Notes: generated by a model from the sequence alone, not told the origin. DNA of 64,000 nt from an uncultured Bryobacteraceae bacterium (GCA_937920635.1 CAKZUE010000014.1:1-64000); one strand, 5' to 3'. Counted from the first letter of the stretch, positions 51,707 to 60,684 are shown. Program-made: numbers and translations.

Positions 51707-52372
51707 TCACCACACCAGATCGCGGCGCAACCGGTAGCGGTCGCGCGTCCGGAAGACATGAATGAGCGCCACGCCGGCGAGGAAGCCCGCCGCGTGCGCC
51801 ATGAAAGCCACGCCGCCGCGCTGCGACGCGGCGTCGGCGATCGAGCCGATGCCGCTGAACAACTGCACGACGAACCAGTACGCGAGCACCACATAAGCGG
51901 GAAGTTCAAAGGTGAAGACGAACAGGAACCAGCCGAGCATCACGATGCGCGAGTGGGGGAACTTCACCAGATAGGCGCCCATCACGCCGGCGATGGCGCC
52001 GCTGGCGCCCACCATGGGCACGCGCGAGTCGGGGTTGACGGCGTACTGGCCCAGCGCCGCCGCCGCGCCGCACAGCAGGTAGAAGAGCAGGTACTTCCCA
52101 TGGCCAAGGATGTCCTCGACGTTGTCGCCAAAGACCCACAGGAACAGCATGTTGCCCATCAGATGCAGCCAGCCGCCGTGCAGAAACATCGACGTCAGCA
52201 CGTTGAGCCAGGAGAACCGCTCCGGCACCAGTCCGAACATGAAGAGGAAATCGTTGCGCGTGTAGGAGTCCAGGGAAACCTGGAACAGAAAGACAAGCGT
52301 ATTGGCGACGATCAGCGCCACCGTCACCAGCGGCTGCGAATAGCTCTTCTGGGAATCGTGGATCGGGATCAT
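51707..52372 (-). CDS. Rhomboid-family intramembrane serine protease
   Basis: A 221-residue protein with six membrane helices. The catalytic serine is S124 in VGASGAIAGVMG and the base is H193 in FMAHAAGFLAG. FLHGGWLHLMGNM is the conserved L1-helix 2 H-x-x-x-N block. It cleaves transmembrane segments of exported proteins; the substrate is unknown. The ATG overlaps the PfkB stop as ATGA. The upstream, longer open frame is not coding. Confidence 0.93.
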   Translation of the reverse strand: MIPIHDSQKSYSQPLVTVALIVANTLVFLFQVSLDSYTRNDFLFMFGLVPERFSWLNVLTSMFLHGGWLHLMGNMLFLWVFGDNVEDILGHGKYLLFYLLCGAAAALGQYAVNPDSRVPMVGASGAIAGVMGAYLVKFPHSRIVMLGWFLFVFTFELPAYVVLAYWFVVQLFSGIGSIADAASQRGGVAFMAHAAGFLAGVALIHVFRTRDRYRLRRDLVW

Positions 52373-53328
52373 CGCGCCGCAGTCCAGAGGTGGCGGAACT
52401 CCGCCTTTACGCGCCGTTCGCCGCGCGCGGTGAGCGCCCGCGCCTCTTCCAGCGTGGCGATGCGCCCGCGCGCGCCCATCGCCGTGCAGTTGAGCGCCGC
52501 CATGGCGTTGGAAAACTCGAGCGCGGCTTCGAGATCGTAGCCCTGGAGCAGGGCATAACAAAAGGCGCCATGGAAGATGTCGCCCGCGCCGGTTGTGTCG
52601 ATGCAGTTCACCACGAAGGCGGGCGAGTAATAAAAGCGCCCTTCGGCGCGCGCCAGCGCGCCGTGCGCGCCCAGCGTCATCGCCGCCACGCGCATGCCGT
52701 AAGTGTCGTGGATCAGCTCGAGCGCCCGCAGCGGATCGCTCTCGCCCGTCCAGCGCTCGGGGAACTCGCTCGAAGTGATCAGGTAGTCGACGTTGGGCAG
52801 CACGTCTTCAAAGCCCTTGTAGATGGTGTCGACGTCCACCGTGACCGGGATGCCGTGCTGGCGCGCGATGCGCGCCGCGTGCGCCACGGCGGGCGTGTCG
52901 TGCCCGTCGATGTGGAGCAGCCGCGCACAGGCGATCTGGTCCGGGGTGATCTCTTCGGGCGTGATCCTCAGCGCCTCCGGGCGGTGCCAGAACACGGTGC
53001 GCTCGCCCGTGCTCTGATCGATGAGGATGTAGGCGGACTGGTTCGGCGTGTTCCAGCGGCGCTGCACATGATCGAGATTGATGCCGCAGCCATCGAGGCT
53101 CTCCCACTGGATCTGTCCGCGCAGGTCGCCGCCGATCGTGCCGATGTACTTTACGCGAAGCCCGAGCTTCGCGCAGCAGACCATCGCGCTTGCCACCTGT
53201 CCGCCGGGGCTCAACACCTCCTCGATAAAGGGCACCTTGCCGCCGTAAGCGGGGAAGTGGGGGATCAGGATCATCGTGTCGGTGGCGTTCAGACCCACGC
53301 CGACGACGTCGAACTGCGGTTCAGTCAC
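52369..53328 (-). CDS. PfkB-family carbohydrate kinase
   Basis: A 319-residue cytoplasmic kinase. The GTG at 53328 overlaps the upstream stop (GTGA). GVGLNATDTMILIPHFPAYG is motif 1, GGQVASAMVCCAKLG the next block, and DTTGAGDIFHGAFCYAL is the ATP/anion-hole signature with the catalytic aspartate. A ribokinase/fructokinase-type substrate is likely. It sits in a coupled chain: esterase fusion, kinase, rhomboid, bshB1. Confidence 0.88.
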   Translation of the reverse strand: MTEPQFDVVGVGLNATDTMILIPHFPAYGGKVPFIEEVLSPGGQVASAMVCCAKLGLRVKYIGTIGGDLRGQIQWESLDGCGINLDHVQRRWNTPNQSAYILIDQSTGERTVFWHRPEALRITPEEITPDQIACARLLHIDGHDTPAVAHAARIARQHGIPVTVDVDTIYKGFEDVLPNVDYLITSSEFPERWTGESDPLRALELIHDTYGMRVAAMTLGAHGALARAEGRFYYSPAFVVNCIDTTGAGDIFHGAFCYALLQGYDLEAALEFSNAMAALNCTAMGARGRIATLEEARALTARGERRVKAEFRHLWTAAR

Positions 53329-55262
53329 TGCAAGGCTCCAAGAAACTCGAGGATCGCAGCCGAGGTGGCATCGCCCGGCTTGACGATGCTGGTCATCTCC
53401 GAGATGTGGTTCTCGCGCTCCACAAACACCAGGCGGCTGCGGACACCAGCCTGCGTGAGCGCCTCGTGAAGGCGCCGCGCCTGCTGCGGGAGGGTGAGAT
53501 AGTCCCACTGGCAGTAAGTGACGAGAAACGGCGGCAGCCCGGCGCGCACGTGATACAGCGGCGAGGCGCCGCGACGCACGTCCGGATCGCTGCCAAACAC
53601 GCGCGAACCCGCCTCGCCGGTGACGTCGGGCACGCCGCTCAGAGAGATCACTCCTCGGATCGCGCGCGCATCCAGCCCGTGGGCGCGCAGGTGCTTCTCG
53701 TCGGCTGCCAGCAGCGCTGCCAGATGTCCTCCGGCGGAGTGACCCGCCACCACGATGCGCGCAGGATCTCCGCCGTGCGCGGCGATGTTCCGCACCGTCC
53801 AGGCAAACGCGGCGGCGGCGTCCTCGATCTGCGCCGGATGCGGGTGCTTCGGCGCCAGGCGGTAGCTGGGCACGACAACCACATAGCCTGCCCGGGCGAA
53901 GTGATTGCCGAAGAAGGGATACTGCTTGCGGTCGCCGCGCACCCACGCTCCTCCATGCAGGAACAACAGCACCGGACGCCTAGCGGCGCCGCGCGGGCGG
54001 TAGATGTCGAGCCGGTGCTTCTCCGCGTCCTCGGGCGCGCCAGCCACGTATTCGATGTCGTTCACGGCTTCGACGGACTCATGCAATTGCTGCGAGGGGA
54101 GCGCCATGGTTGCGGCATCGGGACGCGCCAGGCGGATGGCGTTCGAGTAGATCCACGGGCGCTGCTCGCCGTCGATGTCGAGCCACGCTTCGACGCGGTA
54201 GGCGCCAGGCTCCGGCGCCGTCCATGTCACGGTGTCTCCGGCGGCTTCGTGCACGAGAGAGCCCTCCCGGAGGAAGCGCCATCGCGCCGCCACAGGGGCG
54301 CGCGCCACCAGCCGCGTCGCGCCCGCCATGGGAACCGTGTCGCCCATTTCGTACACGCCAAGCGTGTTGACGGCAAAAAACGCGAAGCCGCGCGGATCGC
54401 ACAACCAGTCGTGTGAAACGTACGCCCGTCCCTGGCGCAAGGAAGCCGCCAGAGCCTCGTGCGTGAACTCCCGCGCCAGAATGTGGGTGACCGTATTGCG
54501 GAACGCAACTTCGTAAGGATCGAGAAGCACCTTGCCGCCAAGAATCGCGTTCTGATGCGCGTCGACGGCGCCGATGCCGGTGAAAAACCTTGCCGCCAGC
54601 ACGCGGTCCCAGCGCGCGAAGAGTTCGGGCCAGTAGTCGGCGCCCGCGCCATAGATCTCATGCGCGTATTGTTGCGCCAGGCGCGCGAGGTCCTCGAGTT
54701 TGCGCGGGTCGGAGGCCACGGCTTTCAGATGGGCGGCCAGATCCGCGTCGTCCTCGTGATCCGCGTGGCGGTTGTAAATCTCCATGCCGTCCCAGCCCTC
54801 GGGGGAGGCGTCGAGATCGCCTTCCACATGGGAGTGGAACCGCAACGGCGGCGCGGGACGCGGGAACACGAGTTCGTGTTTCGAGCCGTTCTCGGCGCCG
54901 GCGAAGAAGAGCACGCCGTCGCGCTCTCCGTGCCATGTAGCGGCGTGGGGGCCGCCGTGATCGCTGAAGAAGACCGCGCGGATGCCCGTCTTTTTCGCCG
55001 CGGCGAGGACTTGTTCGCGCGTGCCCCGCGTGTGCGGGGCGTCTTCGGCGTGGACATGGATCACCGCCGGATAGTCTTCGTAGACGCCCACGGGCGGATG
55101 CGCCTTGCGCTGCGCGGCCAGCGCCTTCCGGGCCTCTTGCACAGCGGCCAGGCGCTCCGGCGCGAGCCGCTCCACCGTGGTGTATTTGCGTCCGGGCTTG
55201 AGGCCTGTCTGCGCCGCCGTTAGCGCAGCCAGACACAGAGCCAGGGCCAGACGTGCCGTCAT
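53325..55262 (-). CDS. Secreted fusion of a PHP-like domain and an alpha/beta-hydrolase
   Basis: A 645-residue exported protein. Signal peptide 1-18 (ALALCLAALTAAQ). Residues 60-330 hold a PHP-type domain: VIHVHAED (H69-x-H71), FFSDHGG and further His/Asp positions. Residues 385-640 are an alpha/beta-hydrolase of the hormone-sensitive-lipase type: HGGAW (436-440) oxyanion motif, GHSAGG with S509 as nucleophile, and H near the end (ENHISEM). The two domains are joined by a beta-sandwich-like linker. Such a fusion is unusual; an exported carboxylesterase with a metal-dependent partner is inferred. It lies 6 nt after TATCCT. Confidence 0.82.
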   Translation of the reverse strand: MTARLALALCLAALTAAQTGLKPGRKYTTVERLAPERLAAVQEARKALAAQRKAHPPVGVYEDYPAVIHVHAEDAPHTRGTREQVLAAAKKTGIRAVFFSDHGGPHAATWHGERDGVLFFAGAENGSKHELVFPRPAPPLRFHSHVEGDLDASPEGWDGMEIYNRHADHEDDADLAAHLKAVASDPRKLEDLARLAQQYAHEIYGAGADYWPELFARWDRVLAARFFTGIGAVDAHQNAILGGKVLLDPYEVAFRNTVTHILAREFTHEALAASLRQGRAYVSHDWLCDPRGFAFFAVNTLGVYEMGDTVPMAGATRLVARAPVAARWRFLREGSLVHEAAGDTVTWTAPEPGAYRVEAWLDIDGEQRPWIYSNAIRLARPDAATMALPSQQLHESVEAVNDIEYVAGAPEDAEKHRLDIYRPRGAARRPVLLFLHGGAWVRGDRKQYPFFGNHFARAGYVVVVPSYRLAPKHPHPAQIEDAAAAFAWTVRNIAAHGGDPARIVVAGHSAGGHLAALLAADEKHLRAHGLDARAIRGVISLSGVPDVTGEAGSRVFGSDPDVRRGASPLYHVRAGLPPFLVTYCQWDYLTLPQQARRLHEALTQAGVRSRLVFVERENHISEMTSIVKPGDATSAAILEFLGALQ

Positions 55263-55268
55263 GCTACG

Positions 55269-55274
55269 AGGATA
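55269..55274 (-). promoter_or_regulatory. -10 element (TATCCT) for the PHP/esterase gene
   Basis: TATCCT on the minus strand ends 6 nt before the ATG at 55262, with no ribosome site in the gap (CGTAGC). Confidence 0.35.
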
Positions 55275-55292
55275 CCGTGCCGCGGATGACGC

Positions 55293-55874
55293 CTATTTTT
55301 GCGGCCACTGGTAGAGGTAGATCGTGTAGGGGTGGCGGTGCGCTTCCACTTTCTCCACGCGCGCCGGCTTCCAGCCTTTGATGCGGAATTCCAGAGACAC
55401 CACGCGCGCGCCGGGCTTGAGCTCTTTCTCAAGCTTGGGCCGCAACTGTTCGTTGGCCTCGGTGAGCAGATACAGGGCCACCACGTCGGCGCGGGCCAGA
55501 TCCACGCCCATCATGTCGCCTTCAATGATCTGCACGTGCTGCTGGAGGCCCAGGCTTTCCACCGCCTCCCGCGCGCGTTTGGCCAGCGTGGGACTCAGCT
55601 CGACGCCCACCGCTTTGGCGCCGAACTCTTTGGCGGCTGTGGCCACGATGCGCCCGTCTCCGCAGCCGAGGTCGAACAGCGTTTCGCCACTCTTCAGCCC
55701 GGCGATCTCGAGCATCTTGACGACAATCGGCTGCGGGGAGCTGACGTACGGCGCCAGTTTTTGCGGCTGGATGAGCTGCTTTGGCTGCGCGGTGGCTGCC
55801 CCCGCCAGCAACACCCCCGCCAGCGCCACGGCGCTACTGCGGCGGAACCAGGTGGGAACCCCTGATGGACGCAT
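55293..55874 (-). CDS. Exported SAM-dependent methyltransferase-like protein (FAM173-like), copy 2
   Basis: A 193-residue protein with an N-terminal leader (SSAVALAGVLLAGAATAQ, ending near residue 30). FDLGCGDGRIV (67-77) is motif I, followed by GVELSPTLAKRAREAV and GDMMGVDLARADVVALYLLT. It aligns along its whole length with the protein at 16268-16801 and shares its export signal. Lysine methylation is the known role of FAM173-like enzymes. The start overlaps the end of the VWA-like gene by 41 nt, so the two are probably in one transcript. Confidence 0.78.
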   Translation of the reverse strand: MRPSGVPTWFRRSSAVALAGVLLAGAATAQPKQLIQPQKLAPYVSSPQPIVVKMLEIAGLKSGETLFDLGCGDGRIVATAAKEFGAKAVGVELSPTLAKRAREAVESLGLQQHVQIIEGDMMGVDLARADVVALYLLTEANEQLRPKLEKELKPGARVVSLEFRIKGWKPARVEKVEAHRHPYTIYLYQWPQK

Positions 55875-57102
55875 CGGTTGGCCGCCTCCCTGACTTCCAT
55901 TTTACGATCCGCGCCACCACCTCCGTCACGGCAGACCAAAGTTCCCTGGGACGGCTGATGGTGAACTCCAGCCCTTTGAAGTAGCGCACCGCCTGGCTGA
56001 TGGAGTCGCGCCAGGGGTTCAGTTGCGGCGTCAGGTTGTAGTTGAGGTAGAAGACCGGATACTCGGTCTCGCCCACCTCGCGGAGCGCTTCGGCGGGGAG
56101 GCCGCCAGGCAGCATGACCTTGGGCCCGGCGATGATCAGGCCGTCGGGAACCGGTCCGCCGTCGCGGACTTTGAATTCGCTCTGGATCAGCGCGCCGAGA
56201 AACTCCGAGTCGCTGTTTTTGTTCTGGAGCCGGGCGAAATCGACGCGGCCCAGCTGCAGCCCTTTCAGCGCTTCCCCGATGGACTGGAAGTCGATCCGGT
56301 CGCTGAACTCCTGGCGGTAGAGAATGCGCTGCTCCTGGAGATTGAAAGCGACCACGGAGTAACGGGCGATGCGGGGGTCGCGCTGGATGGTGCGCAGGAT
56401 GGAAACCAGCGCCGCGGTGTCGGCGCGCTGAAGCGTGGCGGCGCCGCTGTTCTGGGGAGCAAAGTTCACCAGCACCTTTACGGAGAGCGGCGCGTTGCTG
56501 TAGTCTTTCTCTCCGGGCGGTTCGTCGGCGAACTCGTCCTCGTCGGCTGGCGCCGCGGTGAGCGGCGGCAGAGCCAGGGCAAGTTCCTTCTCTTTCGCCG
56601 TGAGCGCGGCTTCCGCGCGCCAGAAGCTGGCGCACACCCGTTCGGCGCGGTCCCGCATCAGCCAGTCCACCTGGTACACGCCTTCGCCCAGATCGAACGC
56701 CCCTTGCAGGTAAGCATCGCCTTTGGCATCGGCTTCGATCGACGGCACGCGGATCTTCTGGGTGAAGTACCGGGTCCGTTCCGGCGCGCCCTCCGGAGTG
56801 ATGCGAAAGATCACCGTGAGAAGGTTCTCCAGCCCGGCGAGCTCCCGCATGGGCAGGGCCACTTCATAGCCCGAATGGAACTTCAGATCGAATCCGACCG
56901 CCGGCTTGAGCGGCGTGAGGCGGCAGGGGAGATCGTCCCTGGGCTCGCGGGCTTCCAGCACCGCGAGATCAGTCCCGCTGAGCGCCCTGCCCGGGTCCGA
57001 TTCGATCAGGCTCTGGCCGCACAACAGCGGAGTGGCGGCAAGCAGCGCCGGCAGCGCGCCTGCCATCCGAAGCGAAAGAAAAAACCGCCGCCTTTCTTTC
57101 AT
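55834..57102 (-). CDS. Secreted VWA-like protein of unknown function
   Basis: A 422-residue exported protein with a leader to about residue 29 (LLAATPLLCGQ). The C-terminal 200 residues (LSVKVLVNFAPQNSGAATLQ, ADTAALVSILRTIQRDPRIA, DGLIIAGPKVML) resemble the VWFA-type domains frequent in Acidobacteriota, but a clear D-x-S-x-S metal site is missing. The N-terminal half is a beta-sandwich-like region. I do not assign a function. The gene has a TAGAAT hexamer about 20 nt before its ATG. Confidence 0.62.
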   Translation of the reverse strand: MKERRRFFLSLRMAGALPALLAATPLLCGQSLIESDPGRALSGTDLAVLEAREPRDDLPCRLTPLKPAVGFDLKFHSGYEVALPMRELAGLENLLTVIFRITPEGAPERTRYFTQKIRVPSIEADAKGDAYLQGAFDLGEGVYQVDWLMRDRAERVCASFWRAEAALTAKEKELALALPPLTAAPADEDEFADEPPGEKDYSNAPLSVKVLVNFAPQNSGAATLQRADTAALVSILRTIQRDPRIARYSVVAFNLQEQRILYRQEFSDRIDFQSIGEALKGLQLGRVDFARLQNKNSDSEFLGALIQSEFKVRDGGPVPDGLIIAGPKVMLPGGLPAEALREVGETEYPVFYLNYNLTPQLNPWRDSISQAVRYFKGLEFTISRPRELWSAVTEVVARIVKWKSGRRPTDASIRGSHLVPPQ

Positions 57103-57250
57103 GCCCCCAATTCCCGGTACTCATTCTACTGCCGCCCCGTCCTGCCGTAAAGCGACAGACGGAAGCCGCGTGTATAAAGGGGATCATCGCCGATCCGGCC
57201 GCCAAGCGCAAGCCCCCCTTTCCGCCGCGGGGCGAACGCGGAGACTCCGA

Positions 57251-57256
57251 TATAAT
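57251..57256 (+). promoter_or_regulatory. Consensus -10 (TATAAT) upstream of greA
   Basis: TATAAT lies inside an imperfect palindrome (CCGATATAATTATCGG). No -35 consensus is seen at the right distance, so it may be an activated promoter. Transcription starting near 57263 leaves a leader of about 20 nt. Confidence 0.5.
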
Positions 57257-57283
57257 TATCGGAGGGGCTCAACCTCTTTATAG

Positions 57284-57754
57284 ATGGACGACATCAAGAA
57301 GAAGCTGCAAGACGAGATCGCCGCGCTCGAGTACGAGCTGCGCAACCAGTTGCCCAAGGAGATCCTGAAGGCCCGGGCGCACGGCGACCTCCGCGAGAAC
57401 GCCGAATTCCATGCCGCCAAGGAACGGCAGCGCTTCGTCGATGCGCGGCTGTCGCAACTGAAGAAGCGGCTGGCGGAATTCTCCATGATCGATCTGTCCC
57501 GCATCCCGCGCGACCGCGTGGGACTCGGCTCCACCGTCGTCGTGCTCGATCTGGACAGGAACGAAGAACTGACGTTCAAGCTGGTGGTCAGCGAAGAAGC
57601 GGACGCGGCCAAAGGGTTGATCTCCACCACGTCGCCCATCGGCCGGGGACTCGTAGGCAAGCAGGTGGGCGATGAAGTCGCCATCCCCAGCCCTGGCGGC
57701 ATGCGCCGCCTGGAGATCCTTCAGCTCACCACCATCCACGACGAGGCCGGGTAA
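57284..57754 (+). CDS. greA: Transcription elongation factor GreA/GreB family
   Basis: A 156-residue protein that rescues stalled RNA polymerase by stimulating transcript cleavage. Residues 1-75 form the coiled coil with the two acidic tip residues in the D-L-R-E-N-A-E-F segment (about 43-50). Residues 80-155 make the FKBP-like polymerase-binding domain, with ISTTSPIGRGLVGKQVGDE. GGAGG at 57261-57265 is 18 nt from the ATG, longer than usual. The CDP-alcohol transferase gene follows after 18 nt. Confidence 0.92.
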   Translation: MDDIKKKLQDEIAALEYELRNQLPKEILKARAHGDLRENAEFHAAKERQRFVDARLSQLKKRLAEFSMIDLSRIPRDRVGLGSTVVVLDLDRNEELTFKLVVSEEADAAKGLISTTSPIGRGLVGKQVGDEVAIPSPGGMRRLEILQLTTIHDEAG

Positions 57755-57772
57755 ACTGGACGGGTCGGAACC

Positions 57773-58414
57773 ATGACGTTCACACGCGCCATTGGCATCG
57801 GGGCGGGGAAAATCCTCTTCTGGATTGTCCGGGCGCTGGCGCTGTCGCGCATCCATCCCAACGTTCTCACTTTCATCGGACTGCTGATCAACATCGGCGC
57901 CGCCTGGCTGCTGGCGCAGGGCCGCTTCTTCCACGCCGGGCTGGTGATCATCGGGGCTGGCCTGTTCGACATGGTCGACGGCCGCGTGGCCCGCGAAACG
58001 CGCCAGGTGACGCGGTTCGGCGCCTTCTTCGATTCCGTCGTCGACCGCTACTCCGACCTCGCCCTGCTGATGGGCCTGCTGGTGTACTACGCCAATATCA
58101 ACCGGAATTTCTACGTCGTCCTTACGGCCGTGGTGATGACGGCTTCGGTGATGATCAGCTACACGCGCGCCCGCGCCGAGAATGTGATCCCGGCCTGCAA
58201 GGTGGGCTTCCTCGAGCGGCCTGAGCGCATCGTGCTGCTGATCATCGGCGCCCTGTTCGACCGCATGGCCGCGGTGCTGTGGGTGATCACCGTGCTCGGC
58301 AACCTCACCGTGATCCACCGCATGTGGCACGTCTGGGAGGTGACGCGCGAGATGGACCGCCTGCCCGCCGAGCCTGGGCCGAAGCCGCAGCAAGAGGCGC
58401 ACCACGCCCGCTGA
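57773..58414 (+). CDS. CDP-alcohol phosphatidyltransferase
   Basis: A 213-residue inner-membrane enzyme with about six helices. The family motif is complete: D-x2-D-G-x2-A-R-x8-G-x3-D-x3-D, read as DMVDGRVARETRQVTRFG and then AFFDSVVDR. It joins a CDP-diacylglycerol to an alcohol such as glycerol phosphate or inositol phosphate; SYTRARAE and FLERPERIV resemble the phosphatidylinositol-phosphate synthase branch. The exact alcohol is uncertain. Convergent with acpS, 7 nt apart. Confidence 0.87.
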   Translation: MTFTRAIGIGAGKILFWIVRALALSRIHPNVLTFIGLLINIGAAWLLAQGRFFHAGLVIIGAGLFDMVDGRVARETRQVTRFGAFFDSVVDRYSDLALLMGLLVYYANINRNFYVVLTAVVMTASVMISYTRARAENVIPACKVGFLERPERIVLLIIGALFDRMAAVLWVITVLGNLTVIHRMWHVWEVTREMDRLPAEPGPKPQQEAHHAR

Positions 58415-58421
58415 GCCCGCT

Positions 58422-58817
58422 TCACGCCCCTCCGTCCCGACCGCTTTCCAGAACCACGAACGCCTGCGCCACCGACGCCGTGTGCGTCAGCGACAGATGG
58501 ATCCGCCCCACGCCCAGCCGCTGCGCGACCTCCGCCGCCTCCCCGTGCAGGATCAGCTCCGGGCGCCCCGACCGCTGGTTGCGCACCTCGAAGTCCTGCC
58601 ACCGCACGCCGCGCCTCCAGCCGGTGCCAATCGCCTTCATCCCGGCTTCCTTGGCGGCGAACCGCGCCGCGTAGCGCTCGTGCCGGTTCGCCTTGGCCTC
58701 CACGTAGGCGATCTCGCCGGGCGTGAACACGCGCTCCAGAAACCGCCGCCCGTACTTCTCCACCGCCTCGCGGATCCGGTCCACCTCCGCCAGATCGATG
58801 CCCGTTCCCAGGATCAA
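58422..58817 (-). CDS. acpS: Holo-[acyl-carrier-protein] synthase
   Basis: A 131-residue cytoplasmic enzyme that attaches 4'-phosphopantetheine to ACP. The TTG at 58817 is chosen because AGGAGG lies 7 nt upstream; it gives MILGTGIDLAEVDRI, the standard AcpS opening with D8 as metal ligand. FAAKEAGMKAIGTG holds the second acidic ligand. LSLTHTASVAQAFVVLE is the C-terminal block. A GTG at 58823 is too close to the ribosome site. It starts 20 nt after purU. Confidence 0.93.
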   Translation of the reverse strand: MILGTGIDLAEVDRIREAVEKYGRRFLERVFTPGEIAYVEAKANRHERYAARFAAKEAGMKAIGTGWRRGVRWQDFEVRNQRSGRPELILHGEAAEVAQRLGVGRIHLSLTHTASVAQAFVVLESGRDGGA

Positions 58818-58837
58818 CGCCACGCCTCCTTGCAGAC

Positions 58838-59701
58838 TCAGACGAAGACCACCGTCTTGCGCCCGTCGAGCAGAATGCGGTGTTCCGTGTGCCACCGCAC
58901 CGCGCGCGCCAGCGCCAGACGTTCCGCGTCGCGCCCTTTTTCGATCATGTCCGCCAACTGGTCGCGGTGCGACACGCGCACCACCTCCTGTTCGATGATC
59001 GGCCCCTCGTCGAGCTCCTCGGTCACATAGTGCGCCGTCGCCCCGATCAGCTTCACCCCGCGCTCGAACGCCGCCTGATACGGGCGCGCTCCGCTGAAGG
59101 CGGGCAGGAAGGAGTGGTGCACGTTGATGATCCGCGCCGGATAGCGCGCCACGAACTGCGGCGACAGCACCTGCATGTAGCGCGCCAGCACCACCAGATC
59201 GATTTCCTCCCGCTCGAGCAGCTCCAGTTGCCGCCGCTCCGCCTCCGCTTTCGATGCCGGAGTGACGGGGATGTGATGAAAGGGCACATTGTAGAAGCCC
59301 GCCAGCGCCGCCGCCTCCTCGTGGTTGCTCACCACCAGACGGATGTCGGCGCGCAGCTCTCCTTCGCGGCGCCGGTGGAGCAGATCGCTCAGACAGTGCA
59401 GGTACTTTGACACGAACACCGCCACGCGCAGCGGTTCGCGCGCATACGCCACGCGCCACTGCATGCCGAAGCGCCGCGCCACCGCGCTCTCAAAGGCGCG
59501 CGCGAACTCCCCCGGCTCGAGCCCGAAGTCCTCCAGGTCCCACTCCACGCGCATCAGGAACTGCCGCGTCTCGTCGTCGCGGTGCTCGTCGGTGGACAGG
59601 ATGTTGGCGCCGTGCTCGTACAGGAACCCTGAAACCCCCGCCACGAGCCCTTTCGCGTCCGGGCAGCGGACCAGGAGAATGGCGCTGTTGCGCTCAGCCA
59701 T
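58838..59701 (-). CDS. purU: Formyltetrahydrofolate deformylase
   Basis: A 287-residue cytoplasmic enzyme that hydrolyses 10-formyl-THF to formate and THF. Residues 8-85 form an ACT regulatory domain (LLVRCPDAKGLVAGVSGFLY). The formyltransferase-type domain has FHHIPVTP, LARYMQVLSPQF, INVHHSFLPAF with catalytic His, and ATAHYVTEELDEGPII with the catalytic Asp. The ATG at 59701 has GGAG about 9 nt upstream. It is divergent from the cobalt transporter genes. Confidence 0.95.
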   Translation of the reverse strand: MAERNSAILLVRCPDAKGLVAGVSGFLYEHGANILSTDEHRDDETRQFLMRVEWDLEDFGLEPGEFARAFESAVARRFGMQWRVAYAREPLRVAVFVSKYLHCLSDLLHRRREGELRADIRLVVSNHEEAAALAGFYNVPFHHIPVTPASKAEAERRQLELLEREEIDLVVLARYMQVLSPQFVARYPARIINVHHSFLPAFSGARPYQAAFERGVKLIGATAHYVTEELDEGPIIEQEVVRVSHRDQLADMIEKGRDAERLALARAVRWHTEHRILLDGRKTVVFV

Positions 59702-59775
59702 GGCGTCAGAACTCCATGGTAGCGAACGGCGCGCGGGTAGCACGCCTGTTCCAGGTTTGCTACTTTGGTGGCGTC

Positions 59776-60684
59776 ATGCACATTCCCGACGGCTACCTGT
59801 CGCCAGCCGTGCTGGGCGCGCTGGGCGCGGCAAGCGCGGCGGGCGCGGGGCTGGCGGCGCGCCAGGCGCCGCGGTCGCTCGACGAATCCCGCGTGCCGCT
59901 GATGGGCATGGCCGGCGCCTTCGTCTTCGCCGCGCAGATGATCAACTTCCCCGTCGCCGCGGGCGCCAGCGGACACCTGCTGGGCGGGGCGCTGCTGGCC
60001 ATCACGCTGGGCACGGCGCCGGCGGTAGTGGTGATGACGGCGATCCTCGCCATCCAGGCGTTGCTGTTTCAGGACGGCGGCGTGCTGGCGCTCGGGGCCA
60101 ACGTGTTCAATATGGCGCTGGCGGGCGTGCTGGCGGGCGGATGGGCGTGGCAGGCTTTCGGCGGGCTGCGCCGGCGGCGCGCGGCCGCTTTCGCCGCAGG
60201 CGTGGTGAGCGCCTTTGTCGCGGCGTGTCTGGCGCTGTCGGAACTGGCCATTTCCGGCATCCGCATCCCGGGCGCGGCGCTGGCCGTGGCGTTGGGCATC
60301 TTCGCGCTGACGGCACTGCTCGAGGGAGCGATCACCGCCGCCGTGGTGGCGGCGCTCGATTCCGTGCAACCCGGACTGCTGGAGCGCGCGCACGGCTCGC
60401 CGCGCCGTGCGGTTTCCGCTCTGCTGTTGGCGGCTCTTGCGCTGGCGGCGGCGGGGTTCCTGGCGGCCTCCTCGCTTCCCGACGGCCTCGAGCATCTGGC
60501 CGGGCGCATCGGCATTACGGGGCTGGAGCGCGCCGTGCTCGCCTCGCCCATGGCGGATTATGAAGCGAAGTGGCTGCCGGCGGACTGGCTCCAGAAGGCC
60601 GGCGCGGGGCTGCTCGGACTGGCTGTGACGGCCGCCGTCTGCTGGGCGGCCGGGCGGTGGATAGCACGGTGGCGCAGCGCATAG
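59776..60684 (+). CDS. cbiM: Cobalt ECF transporter S-component CbiM fused to a PDGLE domain
   Basis: A 302-residue membrane protein. The mature N-terminus MHIPDGYLSP provides the His metal ligand of CbiM. The main part has about six or seven helices (NFPVAAGASGHLLGGALLA). The C-terminal 70 residues start with a helix and the PDGLE segment (SSLPDGLEHLAG), which stands in for the separate CbiN subunit. It takes up cobalt for cobalamin with CbiQ and CbiO just downstream. There is no room for a full B12 riboswitch in the 74-nt gap upstream. Confidence 0.92.
   Translation: MHIPDGYLSPAVLGALGAASAAGAGLAARQAPRSLDESRVPLMGMAGAFVFAAQMINFPVAAGASGHLLGGALLAITLGTAPAVVVMTAILAIQALLFQDGGVLALGANVFNMALAGVLAGGWAWQAFGGLRRRRAAAFAAGVVSAFVAACLALSELAISGIRIPGAALAVALGIFALTALLEGAITAAVVAALDSVQPGLLERAHGSPRRAVSALLLAALALAAAGFLAASSLPDGLEHLAGRIGITGLERAVLASPMADYEAKWLPADWLQKAGAGLLGLAVTAAVCWAAGRWIARWRSA

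Noticed and set aside
59702-59775. Possible cobalamin riboswitch before cbiM
   Set aside because: The gap is only 74 nt, too short for a B12 aptamer, and no B12-box-like sequence is seen.
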